Part shown: one piece after another, positions 7,251-13,371 of the stretch
Numbering within the stretch: the first letter of the stretch is position 1
Layout: every line of letters begins with the position of its first letter
From: an uncultured Sutterella sp.
GTDB taxonomy: Bacteria > Pseudomonadota > Gammaproteobacteria > Burkholderiales > Burkholderiaceae_F
Reading direction: 5' to 3'
DNA length: 13,371 nt
NCBI GenBank assembly: GCA_905206365.1
Contig: CAJLHF010000048.1
Span: forward strand, 1-13,371
Made by a program: the position numbers and the translations under genes
The notes under the pieces: generated by a model
The model's database searches: none
The model's input: the letters and a program-made list of their open reading frames with translations, nothing else
What the model was told of the DNA's origin: nothing

Positions 7251-8537
7251 TTACGCGTGACGGTGAAAGTCGAGCGGCACGCACGCGTCGAGTCCGAAGA
7301 GCGCAAGACGCAAGAGCGCCTCGAATTCGTCGAAGTCGACGGGCTTTTCCTCGGTCGCGTCCGCATTGAGGTCGCGCGCGAGGAGCGTCGCCGCCTGTTG
7401 GCCCGGACCGTCGGGCGAAAACTGCCACTCGGTGGGCGAGGTGATCCGAAGACGCACCGCCTCCCCCGCGTCGTTCACCGACACGGCGTGTGCGAGCAGT
7501 CCCCGGGCCGTCTCCGTCAAGCATAGGGCCTCGCCCGCGCGAAAACCATAGGTCGAAAGAGGGGTTTCCCATCGGCCGTTGGGGGACATCCCCGAAGAGG
7601 TATCCGCATCCCCCAGGGACGCCCGAAGCGCCCCGAGCATGGCGGCGGTATCCGTCAAACGGGCGGCCAGAAGCGTTACCGCACAGACGCCGCGCAACGC
7701 CACCAACCCCGCCACCAGGGGTTCGTTCAATCGCCGCACGATCGCGCCCGTCAAGCGGGTCGCCCCCTTCCAGACGGGCGCGAGGTCGAACCCCGGCTCG
7801 TGCATCATGCGATAAAGCAACTCGTCGGCAAAGACGGGGCCCGCGTTGTGACCGGGCAACAGCGGCGCGCTCACGCGCCCGAAATTCGCGGGCCGCATGA
7901 GAAAACCCCGCGCGAGACGCGCGACGGGAAGCCTGTCGCCGAATTCCACGGCCCAGCGCTCAAGCGCGTCGATACCCGTCGTTTCGTTCAACCACTGCTC
8001 GGGCGTCCTGCCGAAAAGCATCGTTCCCGCGGCCTCAAGCGCGTCTTCGAAGAGGGCGCTCACGGTTTCCGCCGCGGCCGCCCGCAGCGGAGCGTCGATC
8101 GCCTCGGGGCGCAGGGGGTCCGCCGCCGCCACATGTCGAATGAGCGTTCCCAACCGAGCACGCAACCGTCCGATCGTGCGCAGCATCGTCGCGTCGGGTC
8201 GCACGCCCGCGAGGGTGCCCGCGTCCATCACGAGAACGCGCAGGTTTTCGACGACCGCCTCCAGGAGCACCGCACGCTCGGGCAAAGCGCCCGTTCGGGC
8301 CCGACGCTCCGCGTCACACAAACCCATGGCACGCGAGCGCGCCGCATCGAACGACGCGAGATGCGCACAGGGGCAAAGCCCGTAGAGAAGCGGAATCAGC
8401 CGTCGAGCTTTCGCGCGCTTTTCGGGAGACGCGAGCATGCGGGCGATGCCGTTCGTGCGGGCGTTGAGAACAACAACCCCCGCGCGGCCGCCCGGTTTGG
8501 GGCTCAGGTCGATGTGAACGGTGCCGCTCTCAATCAT
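7251..8537 (-). CDS. hupK: HupK/HoxV-like hydrogenase maturation protein, a large-subunit paralogue
   Basis: The 428-residue protein resembles a degenerate [NiFe]-hydrogenase large subunit. HupK/HoxV proteins are thought to act as a scaffold that receives Fe(CN)2CO before it reaches the true large subunit. Near the N-terminus, LYGLCPCAHLASF (Cys55, Cys57, His59) stands where the large subunit has its first CxxC motif. At the C-terminus, DACVPLDFH (417-425) matches the spacing of DPCxxCxxH, with the second cysteine replaced by leucine. It therefore should not bind the active site as an enzyme would. The ATG at 8537 overlaps the hybE stop by 8 bases, and GGGAG lies about 9 bases upstream. Position after hybE and before hypA matches hoxT-hoxV-hypA in Cupriavidus. 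Family assignment comes from motifs and context and is fairly secure. Confidence 0.82.
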   Translation of the reverse strand: MIESGTVHIDLSPKPGGRAGVVVLNARTNGIARMLASPEKRAKARRLIPLLYGLCPCAHLASFDAARSRAMGLCDAERRARTGALPERAVLLEAVVENLRVLVMDAGTLAGVRPDATMLRTIGRLRARLGTLIRHVAAADPLRPEAIDAPLRAAAAETVSALFEDALEAAGTMLFGRTPEQWLNETTGIDALERWAVEFGDRLPVARLARGFLMRPANFGRVSAPLLPGHNAGPVFADELLYRMMHEPGFDLAPVWKGATRLTGAIVRRLNEPLVAGLVALRGVCAVTLLAARLTDTAAMLGALRASLGDADTSSGMSPNGRWETPLSTYGFRAGEALCLTETARGLLAHAVSVNDAGEAVRLRITSPTEWQFSPDGPGQQAATLLARDLNADATEEKPVDFDEFEALLRLALFGLDACVPLDFHRHA

Positions 8538-9279
8538 CGGAACGCGCTCCCGGAGTGCTTTCGGACGCACCCGCCGACGGGTTGTTCTCGGTCTCCGCCT
8601 TTTCCGCTTTCTTTCCGCCGGCAAACGGCGCGAAGAGTTTGCGGCGCGACACGGACGTCCGCCCCGCACGCTCGATCCGATCGAAGAACGGTTCGCGCTC
8701 GTCGTCCTTCGCGGGCTCGGCCGCTTTGGGGGTGAGCACGGGCGTCTCGTCGACATTCTTCGGAGGCGCGATGCGAATCGGAATCACGCGGCGGAGTTTC
8801 CCGTCCGCGTTCGGAGGAATGAGGGGCACCGCGTCTTCGTCGTCTTCGGGGATGCGGTCGGCGGTCAGCATCATGTCAAGCGCCATCTGCGCGATCATGT
8901 CCGCGGTCTCTCCGTCCCCGACGTCGTTGACGGGACTTTTGAGACTCAGCATCCCGTAGGCGCCGAGCACCTCGTCTTCCACCGTCGTGAAGGTGAAATC
9001 CCCCGCGGGCAGTTCCACGACGAAGGTCGAGCCCGCGCGGCGCGTCTCGGGCCAGGTTTCGCGGCAGCCGCAGGCAAAGACGCAGAAAATCGCCCAGGGG
9101 GTCGTCATCGCACCGATCCAGTCGTTTCCCCACCGGCGAAAGCCGTGCGCGCGCACGGCGACTTTCGGATTGAGGACGGGCAACCCCTTCATGCGGGTTT
9201 CGGCCGCATGACGAAATCCCGCTTCGAAAAAGGACGAGGGGTTGAGGCTGTGAACGCGAAGGCGACGAACGTCGGTCAT
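8530..9279 (-). CDS. hybE: HybE/HupJ-type [NiFe]-hydrogenase assembly chaperone
   Basis: The family binds the twin-arginine signal of the hydrogenase small subunit and delays export until assembly is complete. The N-terminal 140 or so residues fit: ETRMKGLPVLNPKV, the GFRRW segment, TPWAIFCVF, LPAGDFTF and GAYGMLSLKSPV. At 249 residues it is longer than the usual 160-185. The extra C-terminal part is Pro/Lys/Glu-rich and low in complexity, and contains SRRKLFAPF, reminiscent of the SRRxxLRG ending of many HupJ/HybE proteins. The ATG at 9279 has GAGGGG 6 bases upstream. It is the first gene of the maturation operon and overlaps hupK by 8 bases, so the two are probably coupled. Confidence 0.85.
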   Translation of the reverse strand: MTDVRRLRVHSLNPSSFFEAGFRHAAETRMKGLPVLNPKVAVRAHGFRRWGNDWIGAMTTPWAIFCVFACGCRETWPETRRAGSTFVVELPAGDFTFTTVEDEVLGAYGMLSLKSPVNDVGDGETADMIAQMALDMMLTADRIPEDDEDAVPLIPPNADGKLRRVIPIRIAPPKNVDETPVLTPKAAEPAKDDEREPFFDRIERAGRTSVSRRKLFAPFAGGKKAEKAETENNPSAGASESTPGARSDD

Positions 9280-9337
9280 GAGTTTCCCCTCGAAGCGACG
9301 GTGACAAACAGGAAAGGACGCTCGAAGAACGCCCCCG

Positions 9338-9381
9338 ACCTCCGAAACCTCGGAGGTGCACGGAACCCGGCCGTTCCGTGC
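9338..9381 (-). promoter_or_regulatory. Two adjacent perfect hairpins in the hybE leader
   Basis: ACCTCCGA (9338-9345) pairs with TCGGAGGT (9350-9357) around AACC. The next base begins a second stem, GCACGGAAC (9358-9366) with GTTCCGTGC (9373-9381) around CCGGCC. They abut with no gap and lie 58 to 102 bases upstream of the hybE start. There is no T-run on either side, so they are not simple terminators. They could be a transcript-stability element, a protein-binding site, or part of an attenuator. The pairing is seen directly; the role is unknown. Confidence 0.6.
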
Positions 9382-9568
9382 GACGCATGTTCTTCAGAGT
9401 ATAAAAAGCGAGGGGCTTCTCGGCTATCGGTCGATGGTGGAGTCGGGCTACGCCGAAGGACGGAGGTTCGGGGGGAGGAAAAACGCTTCGGCCGAAACCG
9501 AAGCAAGTGCTTGCTCTCAACGTCCCTCCGACCGGTCGGGCGTTTTTGAGGCATGATGTACCACACGC

Positions 9569-9613
9569 GTGCGGGAACGGCGTGCGCGAACGAACTCGCC
9601 GCATGTCCCGCAC
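9569..9613 (+). promoter_or_regulatory. Long imperfect hairpin in the methyltransferase leader
   Basis: GTGCGGGA (9569-9576) pairs with TCCCGCAC (9606-9613). Inside it, CGGCG (9578-9582) pairs with CGCCG (9597-9601). The element ends 35 bases before the ribosome-binding site of the methyltransferase gene, so it would fold in the 5' leader if transcription starts further upstream. Function unknown. Confidence 0.35.
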
Positions 9614-9662
9614 GACGCCCCGTTTGACTTTCCAACCGAGATACAACCAAGGAGGAGCGCCC

Positions 9663-10166
9663 ATGACGGACATTCGCTACGCGTACTTCACCCATCGCAC
9701 CGGTCCCCGCGGGACCTGGGAAGCGGCCGTACGTCGCACGGGCGACGACGAAACGCTCGTCGGCCTCGGGCTCTTGCCCCCGGGGGTCGACCCGATGAAC
9801 GAGGATTCCCCCTCGCCCCTCACGGAAAAGCTCTTCAAGGAGCTCGCCGAATACCTCGACGGGCGCCGTACCGAATTCGACATCCCGCTCGCCCCCGAGG
9901 GGACGGAATTTCGCCGTGCCGTCTGGGACGTGCTTCGTCGCATTCCCTACGGCGAAACGCGCTCCTACAAAGAAGTGGCGCTCGCACTCGGCGACCCGAA
10001 CGCGGCGCGGGCCGTGGGCGGCGCCTGCAACCGCAACCCCATTCTCGTGCTCGTTCCCTGCCACCGCGTGATCGGTGCGTCGGGCGATCCGACGGGCTTT
10101 GCGCTCGGGCTCGACGTGAAGACGTCGCTTCTGGAACTTGAAGCTACGCATCGGCCCGAGCCCTGA
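9663..10166 (+). CDS. ogt: Methylated-DNA--[protein]-cysteine S-methyltransferase (Ogt/MGMT)
   Basis: This suicide repair protein removes alkyl groups from O6-alkylguanine (and O4-alkylthymine) by moving them to its active cysteine. The 167-residue product has the catalytic PCHRV with Cys133, the helix-turn-helix region with RRIPYGETRSYKEVA and the arginine-finger segment NAARAVGGACNRNP, and a short N-terminal domain as in Ogt. The usual GGL near the C-terminus reads FALGLDVKTSLLELE. It lacks the Ada regulatory domain. The frame is open further upstream, but the ATG at 9663 has AAGGAGG (9649-9655) 7 bases before it. pepT follows after 113 bases with no terminator between, so the two may be co-transcribed. 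Confidence 0.94.
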   Translation: MTDIRYAYFTHRTGPRGTWEAAVRRTGDDETLVGLGLLPPGVDPMNEDSPSPLTEKLFKELAEYLDGRRTEFDIPLAPEGTEFRRAVWDVLRRIPYGETRSYKEVALALGDPNAARAVGGACNRNPILVLVPCHRVIGASGDPTGFALGLDVKTSLLELEATHRPEP

Positions 10167-10210
10167 GAACGGCGGGCCGACCTCTGAGAAACACCGATCG
10201 CGCGGCCGGA

Positions 10211-10232
10211 TTTCGAGCTGTAAGCTTCGAAA
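10211..10232 (+). other. Small hairpin between ogt and pepT
   Basis: TTTCGAGCT (10211-10219) pairs with AGC-T-TCGAAA (10223-10232), with one bulged T and a 3-base loop. No T-run follows, so it is unlikely to terminate transcription. It may only be an intercistronic structure. Confidence 0.25.
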
Positions 10233-10279
10233 ATCGCGTTCCGCGCATCACTTTTCACCTTTTTGGAGGGAATATCGCC

Positions 10280-11533
10280 ATGACCTCTTCCGCCCGTCCG
10301 CCCGTTCTCGAACGCTTCCTTCGCTACGCGGTCCTTGACACCCAATCGGACCGTGAGAGCACCGCCGCCCCGTCCTCCGAAAAGCAACTTCGCTTGGCGG
10401 AGCTTCTCGTCGAAGAACTCCGGGAGCTCGGCGTTGCCGACGCACGCATCGGCCGAGGGGGCGTTGTCTACGGGAGCCTCCCCGCCTCCGCGGGTTGCGA
10501 ATCCGCACCTGCGATCGGGTTCGTCGCCCACATGGACACCTCGCCCGATGCGCCCGGCGCAAACGTCAAACCGCGCATCCTCCGCTATGAGGGGGGCGAC
10601 GTGGTTCTCAACGAAGCGCTCGGGATTCGTTTCGAAGCGGAGCGCTTCCCCGAAATCCGCAAGTATGCGGGCGAAGACGTCGTCTTTACGGACGGCACGA
10701 CGCTCCTCGGCGCGGACGACAAGGCGGGTATCGCCGCCATCGTGGAGATGGTTGCGCGGATTCAAGCCGATCCCTCGATTCCGCACGCGAAGCTTTGCAT
10801 CGGCTTCACGCCCGACGAAGAGGTCGCCCGCGGGACGGAAAATTTCGACATCGACGCCTTCGGCGCCCGCTACGCCTACACCTTCGACGGCGGTGAGGTC
10901 GGCGGCCTTGAGTACGAAAACTTCAACGGCGGCACCGCGTGGGTGACGGTCTCGGGCGTGGGCGTTCATCCGGGAAACGCCAAAGGAAAGATGGTCAATT
11001 CCCTTCGGTTCCTCGCGAAATACGTCGATCGCCTGCCCCCTGAAATGAGCCCCGAATGCACGAGCGGGCACGAAGGCTTTTTGCATCCCAATCACATCGA
11101 AGGCTCGGTTGTTTCGAGCACCGTGCGCATCCTCGTTCGCGACCACGATCGCGCGCTCTACGAAGCAAAGAAGGCGCTTCTCGTTCGCATTGCCGACGAA
11201 ATGAACGCCGAATTTCCGCAGGCGAAAATTGAGGTTCGTTTCAAGGATTCGTACGAGAACATGAAGACCTACCTCGATCGCGCCCCGAAGGTGCTTGAGG
11301 TCGTGCGCGAGGCTTATCGCCGTGCGGGACTCACCCCCGTCGAAGAACCGATTCGCGGCGGCACGGACGGAGCGCGTCTTTCGGCGCGGGGCCTGCCCAC
11401 GCCGAACGTTTTCACGGGTGGACTCAATTTCCACGGAATTTACGAATGCCTTCCCGTGAAGTCCCTTGAAAAGGCGTGCGACGTCGCGCTCGAACTCGCA
11501 CGACTCTCGGCCGAAGTGACGTCGCTCGATTGA
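10280..11533 (+). CDS. pepT: Peptidase T (tripeptide aminopeptidase)
   Basis: PepT is a cytoplasmic M20-family zinc peptidase that removes the N-terminal residue of tripeptides. The 417-residue protein matches the usual length (about 408). The zinc ligands and catalytic residues are visible: His84 in AHMDT, Asp146 in LLGADDKAG, the Glu pair in TPDEEVARG (180/181), Asp203 in TFDGGEVG, and a late His in NFHGIYEC. The dimerisation-domain motif GVGVHPGNAKGKMVNS and IRGGTDGARLS are also typical. The ATG at 10280 follows GGAGGG (10265-10270) by 9 bases. Transcription ends at the terminator at 11622-11658. Confidence 0.97.
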   Translation: MTSSARPPVLERFLRYAVLDTQSDRESTAAPSSEKQLRLAELLVEELRELGVADARIGRGGVVYGSLPASAGCESAPAIGFVAHMDTSPDAPGANVKPRILRYEGGDVVLNEALGIRFEAERFPEIRKYAGEDVVFTDGTTLLGADDKAGIAAIVEMVARIQADPSIPHAKLCIGFTPDEEVARGTENFDIDAFGARYAYTFDGGEVGGLEYENFNGGTAWVTVSGVGVHPGNAKGKMVNSLRFLAKYVDRLPPEMSPECTSGHEGFLHPNHIEGSVVSSTVRILVRDHDRALYEAKKALLVRIADEMNAEFPQAKIEVRFKDSYENMKTYLDRAPKVLEVVREAYRRAGLTPVEEPIRGGTDGARLSARGLPTPNVFTGGLNFHGIYECLPVKSLEKACDVALELARLSAEVTSLD

Positions 11534-11621
11534 ACGGAACGACAACGGAACACCCAAGAAGACCGCGATCCGAGCAGGAACTCGTACCGACGATAACGCG
11601 GCATTGAGAGAGGAAGCCTGA

Positions 11622-11658
11622 CCCCGAATGCAGCAGATGCCGCATTCGGGGATTTTTT
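11622..11658 (+). terminator. Rho-independent terminator after pepT
   Basis: CCCCGAATGC (11622-11631) pairs perfectly with GCATTCGGGG (11642-11651) around a 10-base loop, followed by A and six T (11653-11658). It lies about 90 bases past the pepT stop. Confidence 0.92.
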
Positions 11659-11826
11659 CGCCCGGCGGAACGTCCGAAAGTTCTCGACCGCCCCGAACCG
11701 GCCAAAGCCCGCCCCCATTGAATCCGTGCCCGTTAGAATCCAAGAAGATTTCCCCGTATTTTTTGCAAGAAAGAAGCGGGGAATCCCCGCCCGATTCTCA
11801 TTTCCAAACGACGGACCCAGATCGAC
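11659..11826 (+). promoter_or_regulatory. Spacer upstream of the helicase-like gene
   Basis: The stretch contains TAGAAT (11734-11739), a plausible -10 box. The nearest TTGAAT (11718-11723) is only 10 bases away, so it is not a normal pair. A 6-bp GC hairpin, GCGGGG (11776-11781) with CCCCGC (11785-11790), lies in the likely leader. No strong Shine-Dalgarno precedes the ATG at 11827. I see no gene here. Confidence 0.3.
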
Positions 11827-13320
11827 ATGCAAGCCAGTCCCGAACAATGCCACGCCGTAAAGAGTCTCTTCGCCTTCGTCGAAGCAGTAGCCGGAATCCG
11901 ACAGGCAAAAATCAAGAACCTTTCGAAGTGCGGCTGGAAGCTCGACATGCGCGACATCGACCCGTCGCTTCCGGGCGTGCTCGATGTCTTCAAGGCGGGA
12001 TCGGACGATCCGACGCTACTCTGCCGAATCGAGCTCCTTGATCTCCCGGCCGCCCCCGTGCCTCCCGCGGAACTTCTCGAGCGCCTCAACGGGAGCCGTA
12101 CGGCTGCGCTCTCGACGGCCGCGCTCGTCTGGAAGGGCGACTTCGGAACGCGCACGCTTGAGGACGCCCGCAACGCCCGGCTCGCAATCCCCGGTATCGA
12201 ATTGGAAATCGCCGAAGCGGAAAAGCGGCTTGCCGAGCCCAAAGCCGAAGGAGAAGGAGGTGAAGTTGCGGCGGAACCCAAGGACTCGGCCGAAGTTCTT
12301 GAATCGCTTGAGACGCTTCGCCACAAGCTCGAGGTCCTCCGCGCCGACGCCGCGCTCCTTCCGCTTCTCGAAGCGCGCGACGCGTGGCTCCTGAAGCGTG
12401 CCGCCTGGCTCAAAGAGCGTCTGCCGCGCGAACGCAACAAAGCGCTTTTCGAGCGGTTCCTCACTGCGCGCGAAAAGCTCGAAGCCTCGAACCTGCGCTC
12501 CGAACTCCTCGTCGGGAATTTTGTCTTCACGTCGAGCCCCGCCCTTACGGAAACGGGCGAAACTGCCGACTACCCGCTCGTCGCACAACCGATCGTGATC
12601 ACGATCGGATCGAGCAAGCGCGATTTGCCGCTTCTTGAAGTTCGCGTCGACGAAAGCGCGAGCCCGCGCTTTCTCGGTGAGGTCGTGCAGGTTTTTGCCG
12701 AGGAGCGAATCGACCTCGCGGTACTGAACGAACTCAAGGAATACGTAACCTCCTCCTCCCCCGAAGTGCTCGGGGACGAGGGGCTTGCGTCCGAAATCCG
12801 CAACGCGGCCGTGCGGCTTTCGACCGCCTGCCGCTGGGTCGACCCGAACGACGCAGAATCGGCGGCAAGCGACGCCGCGCGCGATGCCTCGGACATCAAG
12901 TTCCGCATCGCCCCTCGACCGGTACTTTTCCTGCAGGATCGCCCGACCGGCATCAAGGAAGCGGTCGAGTCGATTCGCGCGCGAATCGACGATTCGAGCG
13001 ACATCCCGCAACACCTGGTCGAAATCGTTTCACCGGACGCCTTCCCCACGTACACCCCCGAAGACGACCGAAAGCCCACGCTCGAAGAGAAGCTTGCCGC
13101 CACCGCGGGTGAAGACGAGACGATTCTCCTTACGAAACCCGCCAACACCGAACAGCTCGCCATTGCGCGCTCGATCGTGCGTAGGGTGACCCGTCGCGAC
13201 GATCGCGTCGGAGCGCACTTTGCGGTTGCCGGTTTCGTTCACGAAGCGCCTCCCCGTCTTCGGATCGACCGTCAACCACCCCTCCTCAAAAAGAGAGGCT
13301 TGAGCGATCAAGCCGGTTGA
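11827..13320 (+). pseudogene. N-terminal part of a large superfamily 1 helicase/AAA ATPase, disrupted before Walker A
   Basis: Residues 1 to about 453 resemble the long N-terminal region of DNA2-like superfamily 1 helicase/ATPase proteins. Typical late elements are RPVLFLQDRPTGIKEAVESI, IPQHLVEIV and ILLTKPANTEQLAIARSI, the last being the Q-motif-like segment just before the Walker A loop (GPPGTGKT). After RSIVRR (about position 13185) no Walker A appears. Instead the frame runs about 44 more codons through what is, on the other strand, a flavoprotein fragment, and stops at 13318-13320. The middle (about 130-210) is a charged, probably coiled-coil region. Intact family members exceed a thousand residues, so the ATPase is missing. 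The start at 11827 lacks a strong ribosome-binding site. Family recognition is by pattern only. Confidence 0.6.
13183..13314 (-). pseudogene. Internal fragment of a flavocytochrome c/fumarate-reductase-type flavoprotein
   Basis: Read on the minus strand, this stretch encodes LFEEGWLTVDPKTGRRF followed by VNETGNRKVRSDAIVATGHP. The pattern TVDPxTGxRFVNE-x(2)-DRKVRxDAI is characteristic of FAD-binding fumarate reductase/urocanate reductase flavoproteins. Only about 43 residues are present. There is no start codon with a ribosome site, and an in-frame stop lies upstream (13327-13329). Downstream the frame runs into antisense helicase sequence. It is therefore a stranded fragment, and its left edge coincides with the point where helicase similarity ends. 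Confidence 0.55.
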
Positions 13321-13328
13321 CCAGCCTC
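13295..13328 (+). repeat. Hairpin-rich palindromic stretch next to a possible IS end
   Basis: GGCTTGA (13297-13303) pairs perfectly with TCAAGCC (13308-13314) around GCGA. An alternative outer stem joins GAGGCT (13295-13300) with AGCCTC (13323-13328). GGT-TG-ACC (13315-13322) adds a third small palindrome. Overlapping, mutually exclusive subterminal hairpins are typical of IS200/IS605 ends, which transposases recognise as single-stranded structures. The link to an insertion sequence is inference from the neighbouring start. Confidence 0.5.
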
Positions 13329-13351
13329 AGTGATCCGAAAGGAGAACTACG

Positions 13352-13371
13352 TTGCAGTTAGGTTACAAGAC
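13352..13371 (+). CDS. Start of a gene cut by the window edge, possibly IS200/IS605-type TnpB
   Basis: AAAGGAG (13338-13344) is followed after 7 bases by TTG and then codons for QLGYKT up to the window edge. An N-terminus of the form (M)xLGYKTxxxL is common in TnpB/OrfB proteins of the IS200/IS605 group. The hairpins just upstream fit a left end of such an element. Only six or seven codons are visible, so the identity is a suggestion, not a firm call. Confidence 0.3.

Larger units (their letters stand above)
9280..9662. promoter_or_regulatory. Divergent intergenic region between the hydrogenase operon and ogt
   Basis: About 380 bases without a supportable gene. Any promoter for hybE (minus) and for the methyltransferase (plus) must lie here. 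An AT-rich patch at 9398-9407 offers a TATACT on the minus strand (9403-9398) and a TATAAA on the plus strand (9400-9405), but neither has a recognisable -35 box at 16-19 bases. Further palindromes are a 7-bp hairpin (9485-9491 with 9498-9504), AGCAAG-TG-CTTGCT (9502-9515), and CCGACCGGTCGG (9528-9539) followed by five T at 9543-9547. I see no clear sigma-54 site. Confidence 0.45.

Noticed and set aside
6629..7366. Long upstream extension of the hypB frame through hypA
   Set aside because: The extension overlaps hypA in another frame and is Arg/Ser-rich. The CxxCGC start with a strong ribosome-binding site at 6628 is the real N-terminus.
8538..8756. Upstream extension of hupK by about 73 codons
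   Set aside because: It lies within hybE in another frame and is Arg-rich. The overlap ATG at 8537 with GGGAG fits better.
9398..9407. TATACT/TATAAA as firm promoters for hybE and ogt
   Set aside because: No matching -35 element at the proper distance on either strand, so it is only noted within the intergenic entry.
1..13371. CRISPR array, tRNA or rRNA genes
   Set aside because: I see no regularly spaced repeats beyond the HypB coding repeat and no tRNA- or rRNA-like sequence.

Overview
The window looks like chromosomal DNA of a GC-rich proteobacterium. A betaproteobacterium of the Burkholderiales, possibly Sutterellaceae, is my best guess. This is an inference from the order hybE-hupK-hypA-hypB-hypF-hypC-hypD-hypE, which follows the hoxT-hoxV-hypA1B1F1CDE layout of Cupriavidus (Ralstonia), and from the base composition. 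No marker gene fixes the species.

Positions 1-277 hold the tail of an unidentified plus-strand gene and a short AT-richer spacer. A hairpin terminator at 220-252 probably serves that gene and the converging hydrogenase operon.

Positions 278-9279 are all minus strand and encode [NiFe]-hydrogenase maturation. In transcription order (right to left) the genes are hybE/hupJ (small-subunit chaperone), hupK/hoxV (large-subunit-like scaffold protein), hypA and hypB (nickel insertion), hypF (carbamoyl transfer for CN- synthesis), hypC and hypD (Fe(CN)2CO assembly), and hypE (cyanide synthesis). HypF and HypE make the CN ligands, HypC-HypD build the Fe centre (perhaps helped by HupK), and HypA-HypB add nickel. 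HybE guards the Tat-exported small subunit. No structural hydrogenase genes and no maturation protease lie in the window, so the client enzyme must be encoded elsewhere. A strong intrinsic terminator sits between hypB and hypF. It splits the set into two transcription units and shows that hypF starts later than its longest open frame suggests.

Positions 9280-9662 are a divergent intergenic region with several hairpins and palindromes.

Positions 9663-11533 (plus strand) carry a methylated-DNA--protein-cysteine methyltransferase and a peptidase T (PepT), closed by a clear terminator at 11622-11658.

Positions 11827-13371 carry the N-terminal part of a large superfamily 1 helicase/ATPase. Its similarity stops just before the Walker A motif. 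The frame then runs through about 130 bases that, read on the minus strand, encode a piece of a flavocytochrome c/fumarate-reductase-type flavoprotein. After that come a hairpin-rich stretch and a ribosome-binding site with a start that resembles an IS200/IS605-type tnpB. This rearranged right edge is the most unusual part of the window. The rest is a fairly standard hydrogenase maturation locus with some notable details.
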